From CAZNNH01 sp964574335 (GTDB lineage: Bacteria > Acidobacteriota > Vicinamibacteria > Fen-336), in the NCBI GenBank assembly GCA_964574335.1, contig CAZNNH010000002.1, positions 40,249 through 104,248 on the forward strand: a DNA stretch of 64,000 nucleotides, in the 5' to 3' direction. The position numbers were made by a program, and so were the translations under genes. This document shows positions 27,155 through 35,497 of this stretch, in pieces; within the stretch, counting starts at the first letter, position 1; each line of letters opens with the position of its first letter. The notes under the pieces are model-generated. The model worked only from the letters and a program-made list of their open reading frames with translations. It searched no databases and was not told where the DNA came from.

Positions 27155-27306
27155 CACAGAGGGAGCCGCAGGTCGGACCCCCCATCCCCAGACGGAGCGC
27201 CGGGTCGCCGTCGTCGCGCGGGGCGCGGCACCGCCGACCTGGACGTTTGCGGTCGCCGGGCGAGCCTCGCTAGACTCCCAAGCTGGGGGAAAGCGAGGTG
27301 GCTTCG

Positions 27307-27615
27307 ATGTCCGAGTTCGTTCCCGTGGCCAGTGCGGACGAGATCGCCCCCGGGACGTGCGCCGAGGTCTGGGTCAACGACACGCCGGTGGCGCTGTGCA
27401 ACGTGGAGGGGCGTTTCCACGCGGTGGGCGGACGCTGTCCGCACCGGGGTGGTCCCCTCGGCCAAGGCAGCCTGGACGGGCCGGTCTTGCTCTGTCCCTG
27501 GCACGCCTGGGACTTCGACGTGACCACTGGTGTCACCCAGATGAGCTCGGAGATCCAGCTCGAGCGCCATGAGGTGCGCGTCGAGGACGGTCGGGTACTC
27601 GTCAGGGTCCGGTAG
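27307..27615 (+). CDS. Rieske [2Fe-2S] ferredoxin
   Basis: A 102-residue soluble Rieske protein. The cluster ligands are CPHRGG (C-x-H) and CPWHAW (C-x2-H), about residues 44 and 63, separated as in bacterial biphenyl-dioxygenase-type ferredoxins and NirD-like proteins. It carries electrons to an oxygenase or reductase partner that is not encoded nearby. A GTG three codons earlier (27298) is an alternative start; I prefer the ATG because of the GAGG at 27294-27297. The large VWA gene begins 8 bases after its stop. Confidence 0.85.
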   Translation: MSEFVPVASADEIAPGTCAEVWVNDTPVALCNVEGRFHAVGGRCPHRGGPLGQGSLDGPVLLCPWHAWDFDVTTGVTQMSSEIQLERHEVRVEDGRVLVRVR

Positions 27616-27623
27616 CCTCGACC

Positions 27624-29741
27624 GTGCGATCGCTGCTCCCCGTCCTCTTGGTCGCCTTGTCGGGAGGGGTTTCGTGGGCTCAGGAGGCCGAGCCACCCAG
27701 CTTTCCCGCCCAGGTCGAGCTGGTCACGGTCGACGTGGTGGCCACCGACAAGGACGGTGACCCGGTCCCCGGCCTGACCGCCGCCGACTTCAGCATCGAG
27801 GAGGACGGCGCCCCACAGCCGATCGCCAGCTTCGAGGCGGTGGACCTGCCCGCGGAGTCGGAGGCGACACCGCAGTCTCGGGCGGCGGTCTCCACCAACG
27901 CCAAGAAGGTGATCCGCCCCGAGCTGGAGCGGACCTTCGTGATCGTGATCGACGACATCCACCTGACGCCTTTCCACGCCCTTCGGGCCAAGAAGGCGGT
28001 GGCCGAGTTCATCCGGGAGGGGCTCCGGTCCGGCGACTACGTCACCCTGGTCTCGACCAGTGGCAGCGCCTGGTGGAGCGTGCGGATGCCTGAAGGGCGC
28101 GACGAGCTGATCGACATGCTCAAGCGTCTCGACGGCCGGCTGATACCCGACAGCGCCCCCGACCGCATCACCGACTACGAGGCGATGCGCATCCACATCT
28201 ACAACGACCCGCAGGTCACCGCCCGGGTCTCGCGTCGCTTCGAGCGGTACGGGACCACGCTTCGCTCCCAGACCCGGGATTCCTCGCGGGGCAGCCGCTT
28301 CGGTGACGAGGATCCCTACCTGCGCTCCCGCGCCAGCGAGGTCTACTATGCCGCCGCCACCCGCAACCGGCTGACGCTCTCGAAGGTCAACCGCCTGCTC
28401 GACGCCCTCGGCGGCGCCAAGGGTCGCAAGGCGATGCTGCTGGTCTCCGCCGGCTTCATCTACGACCCCAACCTCTCCGAGTTCAAGGATGTGGTGCAGA
28501 GCTCGCGGCGCTCCAACGTCGCCATCTACTTCCTCGATGCCCGCGGCCTGGAGATGCCGGACTACATGTCGGCCGAGTTCGGCCCCGCCCTCGACCCTGA
28601 GGACGTGAGCCTCGCCTACCTCGACCAGGCTGACGCCTCCCAGGGGGCGGAGTCGCTGGCCAACGACAGCGGGGGGTTCACGGTCAAGAACACCAACGAC
28701 CTCGGCAAGGGGATCGCCCGGATCGTCGCCGAGTCGAGGGTCTACTACCTGCTCGGCTACAACCCCACAAACGCCGCCCGCGACGGCAAGTTCCGGAAGA
28801 TCCGGGTCGAGACCGACCGGAAGGGGATCAAGCTGCGGGCCCGCAGGGGCTACTTCGCCCCGCTCCCCGAGGGCATGCCCGTCGAGCAGAAGAAGCCGAG
28901 CGGCGACCCCGACATCCAGCGCGCCCTGGACTCGCCCTACGAGGCGAGCGACGTGCCGATCCGGATGACCGCATACGTCTTCGACGAGGCCCTGGTGGGC
29001 AAGGCGTCGGTGTTGATCGCCGCGGACGTCGACGTGCGCCAGCTCGACTTCCACCAGCAGGACGGGCGTTTCGTGGACACGCTGGAGCTGCTGCTGGTGG
29101 TGATTCACCGCGAGACCGGCGAGTTCCACCGCTTCGACCAGCAGTACAACATGAAGCTGCGGCCCGAGACCCGCAGCAAGTTCGAGGAGCGCTGGTTCCC
29201 CATCGTCCGCGGCTTCGAGCTGCCCCCCGGAGGCTACCAGGCCAAGCTGGTGGTGCGGGACAGGAACAGCGGCGCGGTCGGGAGCCTGACCCACGTCTTC
29301 GACGTCCCCGAGCTCGGCGGCTTCCGGCTGTCGACGCCGCTGCTGAGCGACACCCTGGAGCCGAAACCTCCCGGCTCCGAGGGCCGGCCCCGCCCCGCGC
29401 TGCTGGCGCGCCGGGAGTTCCCCACCGGCTCTACGCTGTACTGCTCGTTCGACGTCTACGGGGCCGGCCGCGACCCGCAGAGCGGGATGCCCAAGGTGCT
29501 GGCCGGGTTCGAGGTCCGCCGGCGGGACGACGGCGTGCGGCGGGCCGGCGTCGAGCCCAGCGAGATCCTCCCCACCTCCCTGGGCCAGGTCTCTCGCATG
29601 ATCGTCACCAGCATGAGCGGCGCCTCACCGGGGGAGTACGAGATCGTCCTCCGGGTCAAGGACGCGGTCGACGGCCGGGAGCTGGAGATCCGCGAGCCGT
29701 TCACCCTGATCGAGGCCGCCCGCGAGGCTACCGGGGGCTAG
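27624..29741 (+). CDS. Large exported VWA protein (VWFA-related acidobacterial domain)
   Basis: A 705-residue protein with a signal peptide (MRSLLPVLLVALSGGVSWAQ). Residues about 25-70 match the family opening (FPAQVELVTVDVVATDKDGDPVPGLTAADFSIEEDG). The VWA domain (about 95-380) has a degenerate metal site (TFVIVIDDIHLTPF in place of DxSxS), with LLVSAGF and a VYYLLGYNPTNAARDGKFRKIRV end, then RARRGYFAP. Residues 400-705 are beta-rich modules without known names. The protein is probably at the cell surface or in the periplasm. It starts with GTG and overlaps secG tail to tail by 4 bases. Confidence 0.85.
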   Translation: MRSLLPVLLVALSGGVSWAQEAEPPSFPAQVELVTVDVVATDKDGDPVPGLTAADFSIEEDGAPQPIASFEAVDLPAESEATPQSRAAVSTNAKKVIRPELERTFVIVIDDIHLTPFHALRAKKAVAEFIREGLRSGDYVTLVSTSGSAWWSVRMPEGRDELIDMLKRLDGRLIPDSAPDRITDYEAMRIHIYNDPQVTARVSRRFERYGTTLRSQTRDSSRGSRFGDEDPYLRSRASEVYYAAATRNRLTLSKVNRLLDALGGAKGRKAMLLVSAGFIYDPNLSEFKDVVQSSRRSNVAIYFLDARGLEMPDYMSAEFGPALDPEDVSLAYLDQADASQGAESLANDSGGFTVKNTNDLGKGIARIVAESRVYYLLGYNPTNAARDGKFRKIRVETDRKGIKLRARRGYFAPLPEGMPVEQKKPSGDPDIQRALDSPYEASDVPIRMTAYVFDEALVGKASVLIAADVDVRQLDFHQQDGRFVDTLELLLVVIHRETGEFHRFDQQYNMKLRPETRSKFEERWFPIVRGFELPPGGYQAKLVVRDRNSGAVGSLTHVFDVPELGGFRLSTPLLSDTLEPKPPGSEGRPRPALLARREFPTGSTLYCSFDVYGAGRDPQSGMPKVLAGFEVRRRDDGVRRAGVEPSEILPTSLGQVSRMIVTSMSGASPGEYEIVLRVKDAVDGRELEIREPFTLIEAAREATGG

Positions 29742-30145
29742 GGCGCGGCGCCGTCGTTCTCGGGCGCCGTCTCGGACGACCCGGGGGCCGGCGCCGAAGA
29801 CGACTCCGCCGGCGGCGGCGCGGGCGCTTCGGCCGGCAAGGTCGCCGCCGGCTGGCTGGAGGCCGGCGCCTGCTGGGTGGGGGGGAGCTGATCGAGGATC
29901 GAGGACTCGCGAGGCCGCACCACCGAGAGCGACAGGCTGGTGATCATGAAGACCACGGCCAGCACGGTGGTGGCCCGCGACAGCAGGTTGGCCGACCCGC
30001 GCGGGCCGAACGCGGCCTGGGTTCCGCCCCCACCGAAGGCGCTCGCCAGGTCCTGTCCCTTGCCTTGCTGCAGCAGCACGACGGTGATCAGGAAGAGGCA
30101 GGCGAAGATGTGCAGCCCCATGGCGACGTAGTAGACGATGGTCAT
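29738..30145 (-). CDS. secG: Protein translocase subunit SecG
   Basis: A 135-residue SecG: two transmembrane helices (YYVAMGLHIFACLFLITVVLL and TTVLAVVFMITSLSLSVV) flank the diagnostic LLQQGKGQDLASAFGGGGTQAAFGPRGSANLLSRAT loop. It assists SecYEG export at the inner membrane. The C-terminal 55 residues are a Pro/Ala/Ser-rich tail that standard SecG (about 75-110 residues) lacks. It lies about 100 bases downstream of tpiA, a neighbourhood (gap-pgk-tpiA-secG) seen in many bacteria. Confidence 0.93.
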   Translation of the reverse strand: MTIVYYVAMGLHIFACLFLITVVLLQQGKGQDLASAFGGGGTQAAFGPRGSANLLSRATTVLAVVFMITSLSLSVVRPRESSILDQLPPTQQAPASSQPAATLPAEAPAPPPAESSSAPAPGSSETAPENDGAAP

Positions 30146-30250
30146 GAGAGTCCTCGGTCACGGCCGCAGCAAAGCGTGCCGGCGGCAAACAACCATTGTA
30201 GCCCGGGCCAGCCGGTGCCACAAACCCGAGCGCAACCGGCCGACCGGCGA

Positions 30251-31012
30251 TCAGCCTCGGGCGAAGTGGATGATCTTCAGGAATGACTCCGACCTGAGGC
30301 AGGCCCCACCGACCAGAGCGCCGTCGATGTCGGCCTGGCCCATCAGGCTGGCCGCATTGTCGGGCTTGACGCTGCCGCCGTAGAGGATCAGCAGCGCACT
30401 GGCCACCGCCTCGCCGTGGGACCGGGACACACGCTTGCGGATCGCGGCGTGGACCTCCTGGGCCTGCTCAGGGGTGGCGGCCAGCCCGGTGCCGATCGCC
30501 CACACCGGCTCGTAGGCGATCAGCGTCCTCGCTCCCTCGTCCGGCGTGACGTCGCGCAGCGCCCGCTCCACCTGCCGCTCCACCACCTCCAGCGTCCGGT
30601 TGGACTCGCGCTCGGCCAGGGTCTCGCCGATGCACAGGATCGGGACCAGGCCCTGGTCGAGGGCCACCCGCGCCTTGCGCCCGACGCCCTCGTCGGTCTC
30701 GCCGAAGAGCTGGCGCCGCTCCGAGTGGCCCAGGATGACGTGGGTGCAGCCCGCGTCCTTCAGCATGCGAGGCGAGATCTCGCCGGTGAAGGCACCCTCG
30801 AGCTCGGTGTGCATGTTCTGGGCGCCGAGGGCGATTCCGCTGCCCTTGAGCGCCTGGGCCACGGCGGCGAGCGCCGTGAACGGTGGCGCCACCAGCACGT
30901 CGACGTCCTTGGGCCGCTGGGCCAGGCCGGCCTTCAGCTCGCCCACCAGCGCAGTCGCCTCGGCGAGCGTCTTGTACATCTTCCAGTTGCCGGCGATCAG
31001 GTAGCGTCGCAT
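30251..31012 (-). CDS. tpiA: Triosephosphate isomerase
   Basis: A 253-residue glycolytic enzyme interconverting dihydroxyacetone phosphate and glyceraldehyde 3-phosphate. All catalytic motifs are present: AGNWKMYKT (Lys), LGHSERR (His), and AYEPVWAIGTG (Glu and flexible loop), then LYGGSVKPDN and GALVGGACL for the phosphate site. The ATG at 31012 follows GAGAGGGG. It is the last glycolytic gene of the gap-pgk-tpiA run, 13 bases after pgk. Confidence 0.97.
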   Translation of the reverse strand: MRRYLIAGNWKMYKTLAEATALVGELKAGLAQRPKDVDVLVAPPFTALAAVAQALKGSGIALGAQNMHTELEGAFTGEISPRMLKDAGCTHVILGHSERRQLFGETDEGVGRKARVALDQGLVPILCIGETLAERESNRTLEVVERQVERALRDVTPDEGARTLIAYEPVWAIGTGLAATPEQAQEVHAAIRKRVSRSHGEAVASALLILYGGSVKPDNAASLMGQADIDGALVGGACLRSESFLKIIHFARG

Positions 31013-31025
31013 CGAAGTACCCCTC

Positions 31026-32213
31026 TCAGATGTCGGTGAGGCAGGCCACTCCGGGGAGCGGCTTGCCGGTCAGGAACTCGAGGGAAGCCCCGCCGCCGGT
31101 GGAGACATGGTCGATCTTGTCGGCCAGCCCCATCCGGGTGACGGCGGCCACGCTGTCACCACCCCCCACGATGCTGGTGCCGCTGGAGGCGGCCAGGGCG
31201 CTGGCGACGGCCAGGGTCCCCTGGGCGAAGGGCTCCATCTCGAAGACGCCCATGGGTCCGTTCCAGAGCACCAGCTTGGCCTTGGAGGCCTCCTCGCCGA
31301 AGGCCTTGGCGGTGGCCGGGCCGATGTCCAGGCCCATCCACCCCTCGGGCACCTCCTGCGCGGGAAGCGTCTTGTGCTCGGCGGTCGCCTCGAAGGCCGC
31401 CGCCACCACGTGGTCGGTGGGCAGCTTGATCTTGCCCTGGGCCTTCTCCAGCAGCTCCCGGGCCAGCTCCACCCGGTCCTCCTCCACCAGGCTCTTGCCG
31501 GTCTGCTGGCCGCGGGCCTTGAAGAAGGTGTAGGCCATCCCTCCGCCGATCAGCAGCGCGTCGACCCGTGGCAGCAGGCTCTCGATCACCTGGATCTTGT
31601 CGGAGACCTTGGCGCCGCCCAGGATCGCCACGAAGGGGCGCTCGGGGGCCTCGAGGGCCATGCCCAGGTAGCGGAGCTCCTTCTCCATCAGCAGACCCGC
31701 CGCCGAGCGGCTCACGTGGTGCGACACACCCTCGGTCGAGGCGTGGGCCCGGTGGGCGCTGCCGAAGGCGTCGTTGACGAACAGCTCGGCTCCGCTGTCC
31801 TCAATCAGGCTCTTGGCGAAGCCCGGATCGTTCTTGGTCTCGGCCTTGTGGAAGCGCACGTTCTCGAGCAGCAGCACGTCGCCGTCGCCGAGAGAGGCGG
31901 CGAGCTTCCGGACCTCCTCGCCGATGCAGTCCGGCGCCATCGTCACCGGATGGGAGATCCGCTCGGAGAGGCGCCGAGCCACCGGGGCCAGGCTGAACTC
32001 CGGGGCCGGCCCCGCCTTGGGGCGGCCGAGGTGCGAGGCCAGCACGCAGCGGGCGCCACCCTTGCGCAGCAGCTCGAGGGTCGGCAACGAGGCGCGGATC
32101 CGGGTGTCGTCGGTGATCTTGCCGTCCTTGATCGGGACGTTGAAGTCCACCCGCACGAAGACCGTCTTGCCCGCGAGGTCCTTCAGGTCGTTGACATTCA
32201 GCTTCTTGGACAT
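31026..32213 (-). CDS. pgk: Phosphoglycerate kinase
   Basis: A 395-residue phosphoglycerate kinase of standard length. It begins KTVFVRVDFNVPIKDGKITDD, has ASHLGRPKAG, LLENVRFHKAETKNDP and NDAFGSAHRAHAST in the N-domain, and AILGGAKVSDKI, LWNGPMGVFE and SIVGGGDSVAAV (ATP-site glycines) in the C-domain. It makes ATP from 1,3-bisphosphoglycerate. It is flanked by gap (112 bases upstream) and tpiA (13 bases downstream), so the three are likely one operon. Confidence 0.97.
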   Translation of the reverse strand: MSKKLNVNDLKDLAGKTVFVRVDFNVPIKDGKITDDTRIRASLPTLELLRKGGARCVLASHLGRPKAGPAPEFSLAPVARRLSERISHPVTMAPDCIGEEVRKLAASLGDGDVLLLENVRFHKAETKNDPGFAKSLIEDSGAELFVNDAFGSAHRAHASTEGVSHHVSRSAAGLLMEKELRYLGMALEAPERPFVAILGGAKVSDKIQVIESLLPRVDALLIGGGMAYTFFKARGQQTGKSLVEEDRVELARELLEKAQGKIKLPTDHVVAAAFEATAEHKTLPAQEVPEGWMGLDIGPATAKAFGEEASKAKLVLWNGPMGVFEMEPFAQGTLAVASALAASSGTSIVGGGDSVAAVTRMGLADKIDHVSTGGGASLEFLTGKPLPGVACLTDI

Positions 32214-32325
32214 CGTCCTGCTCGCTTGGTGGTTGGTTTGTGGCGACGAGGAATGGCGGAGGAGGCGGGATCGGTGGGGCGAGACGGGCCGGCGGCCGGC
32301 CCGTCCCGCAGGACCTGGTCCGGCG

Positions 32326-33330
32326 CTACTCCTTGGAGGCCATGAAGTGGATGAGGTCCTTCACCCGGCACGAGAAGCCCCACTCGTTGTCGTACCACGA
32401 GTAGACCTTGGCCATGTTCCCGCCGATCACCTTGGTGAGCGCGGCATCGACGATCGACGAGTTCGGGTTGCCGCGGTAGTCGATGGAGACCAGCGGATCG
32501 TCGCAGACCGCGAGCACGCCCTTCATCGGCCCGTCGGCCGCCTTCTTGAACGCCGCGTTGATCTCCTCGGCGGTGGTGTTCTTCTCGAGCTCCACCACCA
32601 CGTCGACGATCGACACGTTGGGGGTGGGGACCCGGATCGAGAAGCCGTCGAGCTTGCCGTCGAGGTCGGGGATCACCAGCTTGAGCGCCTTGGCGGCGCC
32701 GGTCGAGGTGGGGATCATCGAAAGCGCTGCGGCGCGGGCCCGACGCGGGTCCTTGTGCGGCAGGTCCAGGATCCGCTGGTCGTTGGTGTAGGAGTGGATG
32801 GTCGTCATCAGGCCCTTGACGATCTTGTAGTTGTCGTGCAGGACCTTGGCCACCGGCGCCAGGCAGTTGGTGGTGCAGGAGGCGTTCGAGATGATGTTGT
32901 GCTTCTTGGCGTCGTACTTGTCCTGGTTGACGCCCATCACCACGGTGATGTCCTCGCCCTTGGCGGGGGCCGAGATGATCACCTTGCGGGCCCCGGCGTC
33001 GAGGTGCGCCTTGGCCTTGTCGGCCGACGTGAACAGACCGGTGGACTCCACCACGTACTGGGCGCCGAGCTCTTTCCAGGGAAGCGCCGCCGGGTCCTTG
33101 CTGGACAGCACCTTGAGGCTGCGCCCCGCCACCTTGATGGTGTCTCCCTCGACCGTAACCTCCTCCGGGAGGTTGCCGAGGACGGAGTCGTACTTGAGCA
33201 GGTGGCCGAGCGTCTTGGCGTCGGTGATGTCGTTGACCGCCACGAACTCGATCTGCTTGTCGTGGAGGGCGGCCCTCAGGATGTTGCGGCCAATCCGCCC
33301 GAACCCATTGATACCAACACGGATAGACAT
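32326..33330 (-). CDS. gap: Glyceraldehyde-3-phosphate dehydrogenase, type I
   Basis: A 334-residue NAD-dependent enzyme. The Rossmann start RVGINGFGRIGRNILRA, catalytic SNASCTTNCLAP (Cys) and HSYTNDQRILD (His), phosphate-binding STGAAKAL and the closing YDNEWGFSCRVKDL are all intact. It oxidises and phosphorylates glyceraldehyde 3-phosphate. The ATG at 33330 is preceded by an excellent GGAGGAAGG. It is the first gene of the glycolytic run and divergent from the hybrid kinase at 33486. Confidence 0.97.
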   Translation of the reverse strand: MSIRVGINGFGRIGRNILRAALHDKQIEFVAVNDITDAKTLGHLLKYDSVLGNLPEEVTVEGDTIKVAGRSLKVLSSKDPAALPWKELGAQYVVESTGLFTSADKAKAHLDAGARKVIISAPAKGEDITVVMGVNQDKYDAKKHNIISNASCTTNCLAPVAKVLHDNYKIVKGLMTTIHSYTNDQRILDLPHKDPRRARAAALSMIPTSTGAAKALKLVIPDLDGKLDGFSIRVPTPNVSIVDVVVELEKNTTAEEINAAFKKAADGPMKGVLAVCDDPLVSIDYRGNPNSSIVDAALTKVIGGNMAKVYSWYDNEWGFSCRVKDLIHFMASKE

Positions 33331-33439
33331 TAACCTTCCTCCCTGGATCTACCCCGCAGCGCGGGGGGCGGAAGTCTACCCGAGGCACCCTGAAGGGTCA
33401 AGGAAACCGGCCCTGGTCCCATCGGGGCTGCTTCTGCCG

Positions 33440-33475
33440 TATCATCCGGAGCGGGGAGAAGTGTCCGTCTCCCCG
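33440..33475 (+). promoter_or_regulatory. -10 element and leader hairpin of the hybrid kinase gene
   Basis: TATCAT at 33440-33445 could be the -10 hexamer. Just after it, CGGGGAGA (33452-33459) and TCTCCCCG (33468-33475) form a perfect 8-bp stem with an 8-base loop, ending 10 bases before the ATG, which has no clear ribosome site of its own. Confidence 0.4.
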
Positions 33476-33485
33476 AAAACGGCAG

Positions 33486-35426
33486 ATGAGCGACGATCTC
33501 GGAGAGGCCCTGGCTAAGCTGTCGGTGCTACGGGCCTCGAGCGACGCCATAGTCTCCATCGCCCCGGAGGACCGGGCGATCCTCACCCTCAACCCGCGCA
33601 CCGAGACCCTCTTCGGCTATCACGGGACCGAGCTCTTCGGTCGGCCGGTGGACCTCCTGTTCGTCGCCGATCGCAGGAGCGGGCTCGGGGTGCGGCCACA
33701 GCCCTTCCCGGCCGAGGTCTACGACGGCGAACCGGTGGAGCTTCTGGGCCGGCGCTCCGACGGCCACGTCTTTCCGGTCGAGGTGGTGGCCACCGAGATC
33801 GGTGCCGGCGGCTCGCTCGTCTTCATGCTCAACATCCGCGACATCTCCAAGCGGCGCCGTGCGGAGGAGGCGCTGCGCGAGTCGGAGGCGCGGTTCCGGG
33901 CCGCCATCGAAACCCTCGGTGAAGGCCTGGTGATCACCGACCTTCAGGACCGGATCGTCTACGTCAACTCGCGGATGGCGCACATCGCCGAGTACGCCCC
34001 GGAGGAGATGGCCGGCCGCAGCGTCGAGGAGATTCTGATCCCCGAGGAGGAGCTCGCCAGCTACCGGGAGAGGATGCAGCTCCGCCTGCAGGGGATCTCC
34101 GAGCAGTACGACATCCTGCTGCGGCGGAAGAACGGCGACCGCTTCTGGGCCGAGGTCAACGCCACCCCGTTCCGCAACCCGCGGGGGAAGGTGATCGGCA
34201 CCCTTTCGGCGGTGATGGACGTGACCGAGCGCAAGCGGATCCAGGAGGAGCTGGTGGCGGCGGTGGACGCCTCCGAGGACGCCAGCCGAGCCAAGAGCGC
34301 CTTCCTGGCCAACATGAGCCACGAGCTGCGCACCCCGCTGAACGCGATCATCGGCTATGCCGAGATGCTCCGCGACGAGCTGCGGGAGCGCCGGCTCGAC
34401 GAGCAGGTGGCGGACCTGGAGAAGATCCACGCCTCCGGCAAGCACCTGCTCTCGCTGATCAACGACATCCTCGACCTGTCCAAGATCGAAGCCGGCAAGA
34501 TGGACCTCCTGCTCGAAGAGTTCGACCTCCCCGCCCTGCTCGACGACGTGATCGCCACCGTCAGGCCCGCTGCGGTCAAGCGTGGCAACCGCCTGGAGCT
34601 CTCGTGCGCCAGGGACCTCGGGGCGATGCGGGCCGACCCCACCCGGGTCCGCCAGGTCCTGCTCAACCACCTGAGCAACGCCATCAAGTTCACCGAGGGG
34701 GGAGAGGTGAGCCTGGAAGCGGCCGCCACCTCCCAAAACGGCCGTCCCGCGGTCCGTTTCGTGATCCGGGACACCGGCATAGGCATCCCGCCCGAGCAGA
34801 TGGACGCGCTCTTCCAGCCCTTCACCCAGGGGGACGTCTCCTCCACCCGCCGCTACGGCGGGACCGGTCTGGGCCTCGTGATCAGCCGCCAGCTCTGCTA
34901 CAAGATGGGGGGCGACATCACGGTGGAGAGCGAGCCGGGCAAGGGCTCGACGTTCACCGTCACCCTTCCCCTGGCGAGGGCCGACCTCGAGTGGGAACGC
35001 CCCACGATTCCGACGCCGGTGGCCCCGATGGCGCTCACGGCCCAGCCCAGCCAGGGGCCGCCCACGGTGCTGGTGATCGACGACGACTCCCTGGTCCGAG
35101 ACCTGCTGCAGCGCTTCCTCACCAAGGAAGGCTTCCGGGTGGCCACCGCCTCCGACGGCGACGAGGGCCTCCGCCTGGCGCGCGAGCTGCGGCCGTCGCT
35201 GATCACCCTCGACGTGGTGATGCCCGGCACCGACGGCTGGACCACGCTCAAGGCCCTGAAGGCCGACCCGCAACTGGCCTCGACGCCGGTGATCATGATG
35301 ACCATCATCGACAACCCCAAGCTCGGCTACTCGCTCGGCGCCTCCGACTACGTCACCAAGCCCATCGACTGGCGGCGCCTCGGGTCGGCGCTTCTCAAGT
35401 TCCGGCGGCCCCGGCTCTCGACCTGA
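33486..35426 (+). CDS. Hybrid sensor histidine kinase (PAS-PAS-HisKA-HATPase-REC)
   Basis: A 646-residue soluble hybrid kinase. Two PAS domains (about residues 15-125 and 135-255, the second ending GTLSAVMDVTERKR) are followed by HisKA with the phospho-His279 in MSHELRTPLNAIIGY, an ATPase domain with N-box (LNHLSNAIKFTEGG), G1 RDTGIGIP, F-box and G2 GGTGLGLVISR, and a C-terminal receiver with VIDDD acid pocket, Asp576 (LDVVMPGTDG), T and K of TKPIDW. No membrane segments, so the signal is cytosolic. No dedicated partner adjoins it. Confidence 0.93.
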   Translation: MSDDLGEALAKLSVLRASSDAIVSIAPEDRAILTLNPRTETLFGYHGTELFGRPVDLLFVADRRSGLGVRPQPFPAEVYDGEPVELLGRRSDGHVFPVEVVATEIGAGGSLVFMLNIRDISKRRRAEEALRESEARFRAAIETLGEGLVITDLQDRIVYVNSRMAHIAEYAPEEMAGRSVEEILIPEEELASYRERMQLRLQGISEQYDILLRRKNGDRFWAEVNATPFRNPRGKVIGTLSAVMDVTERKRIQEELVAAVDASEDASRAKSAFLANMSHELRTPLNAIIGYAEMLRDELRERRLDEQVADLEKIHASGKHLLSLINDILDLSKIEAGKMDLLLEEFDLPALLDDVIATVRPAAVKRGNRLELSCARDLGAMRADPTRVRQVLLNHLSNAIKFTEGGEVSLEAAATSQNGRPAVRFVIRDTGIGIPPEQMDALFQPFTQGDVSSTRRYGGTGLGLVISRQLCYKMGGDITVESEPGKGSTFTVTLPLARADLEWERPTIPTPVAPMALTAQPSQGPPTVLVIDDDSLVRDLLQRFLTKEGFRVATASDGDEGLRLARELRPSLITLDVVMPGTDGWTTLKALKADPQLASTPVIMMTIIDNPKLGYSLGASDYVTKPIDWRRLGSALLKFRRPRLST

Positions 35427-35457
35427 GCCGGCCCAAGGCGCCATCAACCAAGGACGC

Positions 35458-35485
35458 TATACTCCGAGGCGATTCTCGTGGGAGG
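35458..35485 (+). promoter_or_regulatory. Candidate promoter of the LPS operon
   Basis: TATACT at 35458-35463, then GGAGG at 35481-35485 twelve bases before the GTG of waaA. This is the only gap between genes on this strand until 44634, so it probably drives the whole run. Confidence 0.45.
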
Positions 35486-35497
35486 CAGCGGCGCGCG

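Noticed and set aside
35071..35426. Separate response-regulator gene at the end of the hybrid kinase
   Set aside because: The receiver is in the same frame as the kinase without a stop or start signal, so it is a fused domain.
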